This document shows positions 13,706 through 20,942 of a stretch of 20,942 bases of DNA, in pieces. Below the pieces are notes generated by a model. It saw nothing but the letters and a program-made list of their open reading frames with translations. It was not told the DNA's origin and did not search any database. The DNA is from JBFMEX01 sp040752215 (lineage in GTDB: Bacteria; Pseudomonadota; Alphaproteobacteria; Rhizobiales; Hyphomicrobiaceae): contig JBFMEX010000066.1 of the NCBI GenBank assembly GCA_040752215.1, positions 1 through 20,942 of the forward strand, in the 5' to 3' direction. Each line of letters opens with the position of its first letter. The stretch's first letter is position 1. Position numbers and translations under genes: made by a program.

Positions 13706-15556
13706 TCAATTCTGCGCCGCGAAGCGGTCCAGCGCTTCTCGTGTCTTGCGGTCGATGAAACCGTGCACGAGGCCCTTGTAGAATCCGCCGCCGGCGAGAC
13801 GCCGCTGGACCTCGCGGCGGGTGGCATAGCTCCAGGACTGCGAGCGCGACCTGAGATCGAGCGCGGCCTCCTTGTGTCCGGCCTGAAAGGCCTTGAGCAG
13901 CAGCTCGGCAGCGAGCACGGGGTTGCGGCCGACACCGCGGCCCTCGTCGTAGAGGAACGCCAGCTCGCGCATGGCGCCGGCATGGCCCTTGTCGCTCGCG
14001 GACCCAAGCAGGCGGACGGCCTCGGCGAGGTCCCTCGGGCCGCCTTGCCCGCGGATGCAGAGCAGTGCGAGGTTGTACATTGCGCGCGTGTGGCCGAGCT
14101 CGGCTGCAGTCGCATAGAGCCGCCGCGCCGCGGCAACGTCGCGCGTCACGCCCTTGCCCTCGGCGTAGAGATAGCCGAGCGAGGTCAGTCCATGCGGATC
14201 GCCGCGGTCGGCCGCCAGCCGGTAGAGGCGCAAGGCTTCGGCCAGATCGCGGCCGACCCCTTCGCCATACTCGTGCATGGTACCGAGCGCCGCCATAGCG
14301 GCGGCGTGGTCCAGCTCGGCCGCGCGGCGATACCAGCGCGCCGCCTCTGCGAGATCGCGCGACACGCCAAGGCCCTGGTCGTAGAGCCGGCCGAGGCGGT
14401 GCATCGCCGCCGCCAGTCCACCGTCCGCCGCCTGCCGATAGAGCGCTGCGGCCTCGGCCAGCGTCGCCGGGCCGTTGGCCTCCGCCTCGAGCTTCACCGC
14501 CCGCTCGAACGCGCTCTCGGCCGCGCTGCGCGCCGGTGCCGCAGGCACGCCGCCGGTCAGAATCCGGCCCCAGGTGGTCGGCTGGCGTTCGAGCTTGCCA
14601 ATGCGGATCAGCGCCAGCTCGGCGAACACGCCGTCGGGATAGGCGCCGACATGGCGCCGAAGTGCCTCGATGTCGGTGCTGTCCTTGATCGCCTCCCAGG
14701 CGGCGAGCTCGGCGAGACGGAGCTCGCTCACCCCGCCGAGCGGGCCGCGGGCGGTGCGCTCGGGCTCCGCAGTCTTGGGGCGGAAGTAGAACTCGGCCGT
14801 GAGCGAGGAGTGCTCCCAGGGCGTCTGCCTGTTGGCGGTGGCCGTGAGCACCCTGCGCCGCGTGCGGCGGAACACCTCCTCCAGCGGGATGCCGATCTCG
14901 GGGATGTGGGTCGCGAGCGCCGCCGAGTAGGGGCTGTTGGCACCGTCTCCGTCGAGCGCCACCTCGCCGGGACCGGTGGCGAACGCGATCAGCGTGCCGG
15001 TCGGCGCCTTGACCGGCGCGAGGCCGCGGGTCAGCGAGCGCGTCGCAGACGGGAACGGATTGTCGCGGCAGGCGTCGAGTATCGCGATCGTCAGCTGGCT
15101 CTCGGACCGCTCCATCGCCTTCAACAGCTCGGCGAGGCTGACCGCGGCGATCGGCACCTCCGCGGCCTCCTTGATGTCGGCGCCGACCGGGATCAGGTAG
15201 TTCTCGCCGTCAACCTGCGCCGCGTGGCCGGCATAGTAGAACAGGCCGACGCTGTCGCTGCCGCGCAGGCGGCGGGCGAGTTCGAGCACCGCGCGTTTCA
15301 GCGCCGCCTGGTCGGCATCGATCAGCTTGACGACCTCGAAGCCGGTAGCGGCGAGCGCGCGGGCGATCAACTCGGCATCGTTGGACGGGTTGGCGAGGCG
15401 GTTGGCAGCGTAGCCGGCATTTCCGACCACCAGCGCCAGGCGCTGCTCGGCCCATACCCGGGACGAGTGGCCGAGCGCCAATAGCAGAGCCACGCCGGCG
15501 AGCGCCACCCGCCGCCGCGCAGCGCTTCGCCGTGCGCCTGTCGTGAACCCCACCAT
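13706..15556 (-). CDS. Exported caspase-like (peptidase C14) protein with Sel1 repeats
   Basis: 616 residues from ATG 15556, preceded by GGGGAG; an ATG 31 codons upstream is less likely because it would hide the signal peptide (VALAGVALLLALGHSSRVWA). Residues 38-258 are a caspase-like domain: RLALVVGNAGYAANRLANPS, the catalytic His in FYYAGHAAQ (His111) and the catalytic Cys in AILDACRDNPF (Cys163). RQTPWEHSSL follows. Residues 285-320 form the short helical repeat often trailing these domains. About six Sel1 repeats of 36 residues span 365-575. A peptidoglycan-binding-like end (REVQRRLAGGGFYKGLVHGF, 581-600) completes the protein. Both catalytic residues are present, so it is probably an active periplasmic cysteine protease; the substrate is unknown. 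It faces a ThDP enzyme gene across 200 bases. Confidence 0.93.
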   Translation of the reverse strand: MVGFTTGARRSAARRRVALAGVALLLALGHSSRVWAEQRLALVVGNAGYAANRLANPSNDAELIARALAATGFEVVKLIDADQAALKRAVLELARRLRGSDSVGLFYYAGHAAQVDGENYLIPVGADIKEAAEVPIAAVSLAELLKAMERSESQLTIAILDACRDNPFPSATRSLTRGLAPVKAPTGTLIAFATGPGEVALDGDGANSPYSAALATHIPEIGIPLEEVFRRTRRRVLTATANRQTPWEHSSLTAEFYFRPKTAEPERTARGPLGGVSELRLAELAAWEAIKDSTDIEALRRHVGAYPDGVFAELALIRIGKLERQPTTWGRILTGGVPAAPARSAAESAFERAVKLEAEANGPATLAEAAALYRQAADGGLAAAMHRLGRLYDQGLGVSRDLAEAARWYRRAAELDHAAAMAALGTMHEYGEGVGRDLAEALRLYRLAADRGDPHGLTSLGYLYAEGKGVTRDVAAARRLYATAAELGHTRAMYNLALLCIRGQGGPRDLAEAVRLLGSASDKGHAGAMRELAFLYDEGRGVGRNPVLAAELLLKAFQAGHKEAALDLRSRSQSWSYATRREVQRRLAGGGFYKGLVHGFIDRKTREALDRFAAQN

Positions 15557-15756
15557 CCCGCTCCCCGCGCCGGCGGCCTGGTGCCGCCCGCATCCGAATC
15601 TCCCGCAGCATAGGGCCCGAGCGTGGCCGGAACAGTTCCGTCGGCGCATCTATCCACGGCGCTCCACGTAACGACGCCCGCGGGTTCCGCCTATGCACCG
15701 GGTTGCCGGCGCCCTAAAACCAGCGACAGGCAGTCCTCGACTTCGCCAGAGGTTGC

Positions 15757-17424
15757 ATGCGCCACGGAGGTCACATCGTCGTCGATCAGCTGCGGGCGCT
15801 CGGCGTGCGGCGGGTCTTCACGGTGCCGGGCGAGAGCTTCCTGCCGGTGCTCGATGCGTTGTTCGATCGCCCCGACGTCCAGGCGATCGTCTGCCGGCAC
15901 GAGGGTGGCGCGGCGATGATGGCAGAGGCGACCGGAAAGCTCACCGGCCAGCCGGGCATCGCCATTGTGACGCGCGGCCCCGGCGCCACCAATGCCATGA
16001 GCGGGCTGCACGTCGCGCGCCAGGACCAGACGCCGATGCTGCTGCTGGTCGGGCTGCATGCCCAGCACGACGACAACCGCGAGGCGTTCCAGGAGATCGA
16101 TATCGGCGCGCTATTCGGCAGCGTCGCCAAGTGGACCGCGGTCGTGCGCTCGCTGGAGCGTCTACCGGAGCTGCTGGCACGGGCGTGGCACACGGCGCTG
16201 TCGGGCCGGCCGGGGCCGGTGGTGCTCGGCCTGCCGGAGGACGTGCTCGCAGCCGAGAGCGACGCGCCAGTCGCGCCGTGCTCCTGCGTTGCCCGGCCAG
16301 CGCCCGATCGCGCAACCATGGAGCGCGTGGCCTCGATGCTCGCAACAGCCGAGCGGCCGATGGTGATCGCCGGCGGTCCCGGGTGGAGCGAGGCCGCCGC
16401 CCGTGATCTCGCCAGCTTCGCAACCCGCTTCGACATTCCGGTCGCCGCCGCCTTCCGGCGCCAGGACTCGATCGACAACCGGCACCCCTGCTACGTCGGG
16501 CACCTCGGGCTGGCGATCGACGCCCCGCTCGCGGCCGGCGTGCGCGACGCCGATCTCGTCATCGCGATCGCAACGCGGCTCGACGAGATCACGACCGGCG
16601 GCTACGACCTGCTGCGCTCGCCGGGGCAGCGGATCGTGCATGCCCATCCGTGCGCCGACGAGGCCGGACGGTCGATCCCCGCCGCGCTCGCCGTAGTGGC
16701 CACTGCGGACGCGTTCACGGCGGCTTTGGCCGGGCTCGAGGGACCAGCGAGCCCGAGGCCGTGGGCGCAGCGCCGCCGCGATCTCAGGGCGGCGTACGCG
16801 GCGTGGTCGAAGCCTGTCGCTCGGCCGCGGCCAGCGCGCCTCGCCAGCGTCGTGCGTACCCTTTCCGACACGCTGCCGGATGCGGCGATCGTGACCAACG
16901 GCGCCGGCAACTACGCGGCGTTCCTGCACCGTCACTTCACCTACAAGCGGGCCGGCACCCAGCTCGCGCCGGCGTCCGGCTCGATGGGCTACGGATTGCC
17001 GGCGGCGATCGCCGCCAAGCTCGCCAGTCCCGAGGTGCCGGTCGTCGCGCTGGCCGGCGACGGCTGCCTGATGATGACGGTGCAGGAGCTGGCGACCGCC
17101 GTGCAGCACCGGGCCGCGATTGTGGTCGTGGTCGCCAACAACGCGATGTACGGCACGATCCGCATGCACCAGGAGCGGACCTTTCCCGGCCGGGTGAGCG
17201 CAACCGACCTCGTCAATCCGGATCTCGTGGCGCTCGCGCTGAGCTTCGGCGCCTTCGCCGAGCGCGTCGATCGCGCCGACGCCTTCGAGCCGGCGCTGCA
17301 GCGCGCCATGGCGAGCGGCTCGCCGGCACTGATCGAGGTCGTCGTCGATCCCGAGGCGATCACGCCGGCAGCGACGCTATCGGAGATCCGCGCGGGCCAA
17401 GAGCCGGGAGCGGCAAAGTCCTAA
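15757..17424 (+). CDS. Thiamine diphosphate-dependent enzyme, acetolactate synthase-like
   Basis: 555 residues, full length for the ThDP decarboxylase/synthase superfamily. The N-terminal pyrimidine-binding domain has VPGESFLPVLDAL and the catalytic Glu49 in RHEGGAAMMAEATGK. The central domain includes PMVIAGGPGWSE. The C-terminal domain has the ThDP/Mg motif AGDGCLMM (GDG at 434-436) with NN at 461-462. ASGSMGYGLPAAIAAK is also typical. No regulatory small subunit (IlvH) lies next to it, so a catabolic or specialised carboligase or decarboxylase (for example of the sulfoacetaldehyde acetyltransferase, oxalyl-CoA decarboxylase-like or glyoxylate carboligase kind) is as likely as branched-chain amino acid synthesis. 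ATG 15757 has AGAGG upstream. It is divergent from the caspase-like gene, so the 200-base gap should hold two promoters. Confidence 0.88.
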   Translation: MRHGGHIVVDQLRALGVRRVFTVPGESFLPVLDALFDRPDVQAIVCRHEGGAAMMAEATGKLTGQPGIAIVTRGPGATNAMSGLHVARQDQTPMLLLVGLHAQHDDNREAFQEIDIGALFGSVAKWTAVVRSLERLPELLARAWHTALSGRPGPVVLGLPEDVLAAESDAPVAPCSCVARPAPDRATMERVASMLATAERPMVIAGGPGWSEAAARDLASFATRFDIPVAAAFRRQDSIDNRHPCYVGHLGLAIDAPLAAGVRDADLVIAIATRLDEITTGGYDLLRSPGQRIVHAHPCADEAGRSIPAALAVVATADAFTAALAGLEGPASPRPWAQRRRDLRAAYAAWSKPVARPRPARLASVVRTLSDTLPDAAIVTNGAGNYAAFLHRHFTYKRAGTQLAPASGSMGYGLPAAIAAKLASPEVPVVALAGDGCLMMTVQELATAVQHRAAIVVVVANNAMYGTIRMHQERTFPGRVSATDLVNPDLVALALSFGAFAERVDRADAFEPALQRAMASGSPALIEVVVDPEAITPAATLSEIRAGQEPGAAKS

Positions 17425-17447
17425 CGAAACATGAATGCTGCAATTTT

Positions 17448-17461
17448 ACAGTTAGCACTGT
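17448..17461. promoter_or_regulatory. Short palindrome next to a -35-like TTGACG, upstream of small ORF
   Basis: ACAGT-TAGC-ACTGT is a perfect 5-4-5 inverted repeat inside an AT-rich pocket (about 17425-17520) that stands out from the GC-rich surroundings. TTGACG follows at 17463-17468, with TCCTAT at 17488-17493 as a weak -10 at a long (19-base) spacing. It may be an operator/promoter for the small ORF downstream. The palindrome is seen; the regulatory role is inferred. Confidence 0.3.
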
Positions 17462-17535
17462 TTTGACGGCGGAATAGACTAAGGAAGTCCTATCGGTTAC
17501 CAATTCGTCACACCAATTGCACGGCGACTCTCCCG

Positions 17536-17727
17536 GTGACACCTCGTATGCGACAGGCAGCGACACCAGAGACGGATGCGAAGACTCCCGGCCTCGCCCG
17601 ATCGGCGGCACTTGCCTGCTTCGTATTCGCCTCGGTGATGCTGCTGGTCTCGCTGGTCGCCAGCCCTGCCAAGACCGCCGGCTACACCGACCCCACGGTC
17701 TCAACGCTCACCAACTCCTCCCGCTGA
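17536..17727 (+). CDS. Small single-pass membrane ORF, hypothetical
   Basis: 63 residues from GTG 17536, or 59 from ATG 17548; neither has a clear ribosome site. A single hydrophobic helix (LARSAALACFVFASVMLLVSLV) lies between a polar N-terminus and a Thr/Ser-rich tail (GYTDPTVSTLTNSSR). No family is recognised. Support comes from the well-formed membrane helix, the AT-rich promoter-like region upstream and the strong hairpin 15 bases after its stop. The start is uncertain, and it could be a spurious frame. Confidence 0.45.
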   Translation: MTPRMRQAATPETDAKTPGLARSAALACFVFASVMLLVSLVASPAKTAGYTDPTVSTLTNSSR

Positions 17728-17741
17728 CGACGGACTGAGCG

Positions 17742-17769
17742 AGCCCCCTCTCCACATGGAGAGGGGGCT
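17742..17769. terminator. Strong 12-bp hairpin, probable bidirectional terminator
   Basis: AGCCCCCTCTCC (17742-17753) pairs perfectly with GGAGAGGGGGCT (17758-17769) across a 4-base loop. On the + strand it is followed by GATCCTTTTCC, a short T-run. On the minus strand no T-run follows. It lies between the convergent small ORF and the dapA-family gene, 35 bases beyond the latter's stop. Confidence 0.75.
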
Positions 17770-17804
17770 GATCCTTTTCCGGCCCGCCTCGACTTCACCG
17801 ATCG

Positions 17805-18719
17805 CTATGCAAACCGCGGCGCGAACCCGTGCTCGTCGGCGAGCGCGCGAATGGCGGCAGCGGCCACGTCCTCGGGCATGGTCTCGAGCGGCGGGCGCAC
17901 TACGCTCCACTGGGCGTCCTCGCGATAGTGGGCGACAATCGCCTTCAGGAACGGGATCAGCGGCTGGCGCTGGATTGCCTCGCGAATGGCGGCGACGCGG
18001 GCCGCACTCTTGCCGGCGGAGCCGCTCTGGAGATCGTCGTAGAGCTGCCGGATCGGACCGGCGGCGACGTTCGCCGACGCCGAGATGCATCCCGCACCGC
18101 CGGCAGCGAGCGTCTCGGCGAGCAGTGCCTCCGACCCGGAGAACACCTCGAGCGAGGGAAAAGCGGAGATCACCGCCTTGGTGTTGGCGATGTCGCCGGA
18201 CGAGTCTTTGAGCCCCGCGATCTGGTCGGGATAAGCGGTCAGCAGTCGGGCAATCAGATCGAGCGATAGCGGCACTGCGGTCATGCGCGGGAAGTTGTAG
18301 AGATAGAGCCGGAGCCGGTTGTCGGCGACCTCCTCGATCAGCTCCGAATAGAACCGGAACAGGCCGTCGTCGGTCGGCGACTTGAAATAGTAGGGCGGCA
18401 GCACGAGCACGCCGCCACAGCCGATGTCGACCGCGTGCTGGCTCAACGCGATGGCGTCGGCGAGCGACGGCGAGCCGGTGCCGGGCATGAGCAGCGCCGG
18501 ATCGACCGTGTCGGCAACGTCCTCGAGCAGCTCCATGCGCTCGTCGAGCCCGAGCGAAGGGCCCTCGCTGGTGGTGCCGAACGGCGCCAGCGCGGAGCAG
18601 CCCTGCTCGAGCAGCCACTCGCAGTGCTCGACGAAGCGGTCGGCATCGGGGGCACCATCCTCGCCGAAGGGAGTCAGCACCGGCGCCATCACGCCGGCAA
18701 AGCCTTGCTCGCGATCCAT
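17805..18719 (-). CDS. DapA-family (dihydrodipicolinate synthase/N-acetylneuraminate lyase) aldolase
   Basis: 304 residues, the normal length for this TIM-barrel family. The Schiff-base lysine is in IAGLKDSSGD (Lys171), the catalytic tyrosine in LYLYNFPRMT (Tyr141), and the phosphate/carboxylate loop in PFGTTSEGPSL (48-53 core). The family joins or splits pyruvate-containing compounds. LKDSSGD and the divergence from lysine-biosynthetic DapA suggest a catabolic aldolase or dehydratase-type member rather than true DapA, so no gene symbol is given. ATG 18719 has AGGAG 6 bases upstream. It lies 49 bases after the GST gene and probably shares its transcript, together with the AEC transporter upstream. 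A strong hairpin follows. Confidence 0.9.
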   Translation of the reverse strand: MDREQGFAGVMAPVLTPFGEDGAPDADRFVEHCEWLLEQGCSALAPFGTTSEGPSLGLDERMELLEDVADTVDPALLMPGTGSPSLADAIALSQHAVDIGCGGVLVLPPYYFKSPTDDGLFRFYSELIEEVADNRLRLYLYNFPRMTAVPLSLDLIARLLTAYPDQIAGLKDSSGDIANTKAVISAFPSLEVFSGSEALLAETLAAGGAGCISASANVAAGPIRQLYDDLQSGSAGKSAARVAAIREAIQRQPLIPFLKAIVAHYREDAQWSVVRPPLETMPEDVAAAAIRALADEHGFAPRFA

Positions 18720-18768
18720 GTCGATCTCCTGTGGCGGACGGGTCGGCCGGCGGTCGGCAGCCAGCCGT

Positions 18769-19401
18769 CTAGGGCATAGGTATGGCGGCCTGCGGCACCG
18801 GCACGTGGTAGCCCTTGACGACGGCCGGGCGGACGGCGATCTCGCGGTACCAGCGCGCGACGTTGGGGAGCTCGCCGAGATTGATCCCCTGCCACTCGAA
18901 CCGCGACGCCCACGGCCAGATGGCGACGTCGGCGATCGAGTAGTCGGCGCCGGCGACATAGGCGTTGTCGGCGAGACGGCGCTCCAGCACGCCATAGAGG
19001 CGTTTCGCCTCCTCGAGGAAGCGCGCCTCGGCGTGCGGCGCCTTGCCGGGATTGAAGCGGGTGAAGTAGTGCACCTGCCCGAGCATCGGCCCGAAACCGC
19101 CCATCTGCCACATCAGCCACTCGATCGTGCGCCAGCGCGCCTCGCCCGCAGTCGGCCACAGACGCCCGGTCTTCTCCGCGAGGTACATCAGGATGGCACC
19201 CGATTCGAACACCGAGAGGCCGGTGTCGTGGTCGCGGATCGCGGGAATGCGGTTGTTGGGGCTGATGGCGAGGAAGTGCGGCTGGAACTGCTCGTCCTTG
19301 GTGATGTCGATCGGATGCACGCGATAGGGAAGGCCGACCTCCTCCAGCATGATGGAGGCCTTGCGCCCGTTGGGTGTCGCCCAGGTGTAGAGATCGATCA
19401 T
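18769..19401 (-). CDS. Glutathione S-transferase, YfcG/Ure2-like
   Basis: 210 residues, full length. The N-terminal thioredoxin-like domain begins MIDLYTWATPNGRKASIMLE, has the cis-Pro loop NNRIPAIRDHD and the glutathione-binding FESGAILMYLAEK. The helical C-terminal domain contains WLMWQMGGFGPMLGQVHYFT and ADYSIADVAIWPW. The TPNGRK and MGGFGPMLGQ segments are typical of the YfcG/YghU (nu-class, Ure2p-like) group, which bind glutathione and reduce disulfides or peroxides. It is cytoplasmic. ATG 19401 is preceded by GGGGGAAG. It lies 69 bases downstream of the AEC transporter and 49 upstream of the DapA-family gene, same strand, so glutathione adduct chemistry may belong to the same pathway (inference). 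Confidence 0.95.
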   Translation of the reverse strand: MIDLYTWATPNGRKASIMLEEVGLPYRVHPIDITKDEQFQPHFLAISPNNRIPAIRDHDTGLSVFESGAILMYLAEKTGRLWPTAGEARWRTIEWLMWQMGGFGPMLGQVHYFTRFNPGKAPHAEARFLEEAKRLYGVLERRLADNAYVAGADYSIADVAIWPWASRFEWQGINLGELPNVARWYREIAVRPAVVKGYHVPVPQAAIPMP

Positions 19402-19470
19402 TGCTTCCCCCCATGAGGCCGGCTCGGCGGGGGACCCTATCCCAAGTTCGCTGACGAGGGAAACCCGCGA

Positions 19471-20394
19471 TCAGGAGAGCCGCATCATCAGGATCCACGC
19501 AGCGACGACGAGCGGGGACAGCAGCGTCGAGACCAGGATGGCGCTGGCGACGAACCGTGGATGACGGTCGAACTCGACGCAGAATACGGCGAGCAGGACG
19601 CCGACCGGCGTTGCCGCGGCGACGACGAGGAGATCGGTCAGGTCGTCCGGCATGGCGAGCACGATGGCGAGCCCCCAGGTCAGCAGCGGCGCCGCCACCA
19701 GCTTCAGCACCAGCACGACGCTGAGCGGCACCGCCCTGACGACGCCGCGCGAGCCGGCGGCCAGCTGCGCGCCGAGCGCGAGCAGTGCCAGCGGCGCGAA
19801 AATCGAGCCTGTCATCTCGACCGGAATGGCGAGGATCGGCGGCAATCGGACCTCGAGCGCGCGCAAGCCGAGGCCGAGCGCCACCGCCGGCACCACCGGC
19901 GTCTCGAACGCGCCCTTGATGCGGGCGAGGAAGCCGGTCGCGGCGGTGGATGGGGCGAGCAGCCACTGGCCGACGGAGACGATGAGGATCGTCATCAAGC
20001 TGGTGATGACCGACTGGTGGACGATGAACTCGGCCGGAAAGGCGAGGCTGACCATCGGGATGCCGAAGTTGCCGACATTGGCGTAGACGGTCGCCATGGC
20101 GACGACGGGCCAGTAGCTCCGCGGCAGCCGGAACGCGACCGCCGCGACGAGGCCGAGCAGCATCAGCGCCGAGAACTGGATCACGGTGAAATAGATCGTC
20201 GGCCATACCTCGCCGATCGGCTGTGTCGCCGTCGAGAGGTAGTGGACCAGGAAGCAGGGCATGGTGACGAACACCAGCAGCCGGTTGAGGCTCGCCACGT
20301 CGAGCGTCAGCCAGCGCTGCGTGATCCAGCCGATTCCGACCAGGGCGATGATCGGGAGTGTGACCTTGAGCAGTATGTCGAGGAAAAGCTCCAT
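19471..20394 (-). CDS. AEC (auxin efflux carrier) family transporter
   Basis: 307 residues with about ten hydrophobic segments, typical of AEC-family permeases such as malonate (MdcF) or other organic acid carriers of bacteria. Features seen are LLKVTLPIIALVGIGWITQR, FVTMPCFLVHYLS, the conserved MATVYANVGNFGIPMVSLAF half-site, a central polar loop with ARIKGAFETPVVPAVALGLG, and LLVVAAATPVGVLLAVF near the end. ATG 20394 was chosen because CGGAG lies 5 bases upstream; the frame is open for 26 more codons upstream but without a ribosome site. It leads a probable three-gene unit with the GST and DapA-family genes, so the substrate may be a carboxylate processed by them (inference). Confidence 0.92.
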   Translation of the reverse strand: MELFLDILLKVTLPIIALVGIGWITQRWLTLDVASLNRLLVFVTMPCFLVHYLSTATQPIGEVWPTIYFTVIQFSALMLLGLVAAVAFRLPRSYWPVVAMATVYANVGNFGIPMVSLAFPAEFIVHQSVITSLMTILIVSVGQWLLAPSTAATGFLARIKGAFETPVVPAVALGLGLRALEVRLPPILAIPVEMTGSIFAPLALLALGAQLAAGSRGVVRAVPLSVVLVLKLVAAPLLTWGLAIVLAMPDDLTDLLVVAAATPVGVLLAVFCVEFDRHPRFVASAILVSTLLSPLVVAAWILMMRLS

Positions 20395-20782
20395 GCGTCT
20401 CCGCCCGGGTGGCCCCGCTCGGACAACGCTCGAGGCCGCCCGGCGCGCCGCTGCCGGCCACCCGAGACGCATAGCGGCTCCGTCGGCCGGCGCAAACCGA
20501 TTTTCCGATCGGCGCCACCGTCGACCCGGAAGCGGCAGAATGGACGGGAAAAGCGGGCCACGCGTGGCAGGCCAGCACTGGCAATGCCCGAGGGAACAGG
20601 CTAAGCGTGGGGGTCCGTCCGGCCTGCGCGACGCCTGCGGACGACGTCGGCGTCTACGGTCTCACCTCGACCGGCGGCGCCGGTCCTGCGACACCGGCGG
20701 CCGAAGCGGCACGCGAGGCGCGGACGGCATCACCGGGGCCGTCATAACGCGCCCGGCCCAATTCTCAGAGGATCGACGCCAC
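20395..20782. other. Divergent intergenic region, no gene seen
   Basis: This 388-base gap separates the divergent AEC transporter and the gene beginning at 20783. Open frames here are GC-driven shadows with no ribosome site. A compact GC palindrome CCGGCGGCGCCGG lies at about 20671-20683, within a Pro/Gly-codon-like, very GC-rich stretch. Promoters for both genes are expected here, but no clear -35/-10 pair could be identified. Confidence 0.4.
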
Positions 20783-20942
20783 ATGGCCATCACCACGGAC
20801 GCAATTGTCGACTCGTTGCGGGCCAGCATCGACACGGCCCGAGGCGCTAGCGAGCCCTATCCGCACTGGCTCCTCGACGCGTGCCTGCCGGCCGACGCCG
20901 CCGACGCGATCCTCGACTTGCCGTTCGCGGCGCCGGATCTCG
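20783..20942 (+). CDS. N-terminal fragment, possibly a 2-oxoglutarate/Fe(II) oxygenase-like protein
   Basis: 53 codons from ATG 20783 to the window edge, with AGAGGA about 11 bases upstream. The sequence MAITTDAIVDSLRASIDTAR is followed by EPYPHWLLDACLPADAADAI and LDLPFAAPDL. A PYPHW..D..LP...A..IL.LPF opening resembles the start of some 2OG-Fe(II) oxygenase-type proteins, where the beginning reads as 'the drop-off of the final residue'. No catalytic His/Asp motif is inside the window, so the family is a guess. It starts a new + strand unit diverging from the AEC transporter. Confidence 0.5.
   Translation, partial: MAITTDAIVDSLRASIDTARGASEPYPHWLLDACLPADAADAILDLPFAAPDL

Noticed and set aside
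13685..15484. 599-codon + strand open frame opposite the caspase-like gene
   Set aside because: Antisense shadow; the minus strand has a signal peptide, catalytic dyad and Sel1 repeats.
15757..17424. Assignment as IlvB of the branched-chain pathway
   Set aside because: No IlvH/IlvN or ilvC neighbour; family motifs alone cannot separate acetolactate synthase from other carboligases.

Overview
The window looks like chromosomal DNA of a GC-rich alphaproteobacterium, of a Rhodospirillales/Rhizobiales-like type. Three things suggest this: very high GC with strong GC3 bias, complex I subunits NuoE and NuoF of alphaproteobacterial/mitochondrial type (NuoE carries a long C-terminal extension), and intergenic palindromic repeats rich in CCCC/GGGG blocks. 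No rRNA, tRNA, CRISPR array, transposase or integrase was seen. The genus cannot be named from this sequence alone.

Layout, left to right. (1) 1-127 is the tail of an unrecognised + strand gene, followed by a repeat-filled convergent gap (128-444). (2) 445-6058 is a minus-strand block: SQR-like flavoprotein, Uma2 nuclease fold protein, DUF4267 membrane protein, a four-helix membrane protein, nuoE, nuoF, and a small zinc-ribbon protein whose start overlaps the nuoF stop. NuoE and NuoF form the NADH-dehydrogenase tip of complex I, but no other nuo gene lies beside them. (3) 6242-9842 is an accessory patch. A convergent pair of small unknown genes (called A and B here) is followed by a membrane-anchored, coiled-coil ParA-type ATPase of visibly lower GC. 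Next come a decayed copy of A, a GlsB/YeaQ membrane protein, a small secreted Cys-rich protein, and a decayed copy of B. (4) 9960-11126 is a carboxynorspermidine/carboxyspermidine decarboxylase without its usual dehydrogenase partner.

(5) 11242-15556 holds two large exported proteins in the same orientation. One is a caspase-like protease with Sel1 repeats and a peptidoglycan-binding-like tail. The other is a two-haem c-type cytochrome-like protein that ends in a DUF4384 domain. DUF4384 is often found with caspase-like domains, so this pair is the best candidate for a poorly described periplasmic system. (6) 15757-17424, divergent from the protease, is a ThDP-dependent acetolactate-synthase-like enzyme. 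It is followed by a small single-helix ORF and a strong hairpin. (7) 20394-17805 (minus) is a compact AEC transporter - GST - DapA-family lyase unit that probably handles a small organic acid. (8) The window ends inside a + strand gene that starts at 20783.

Family assignments rest on reading motifs and recalled family features. No database search was run.
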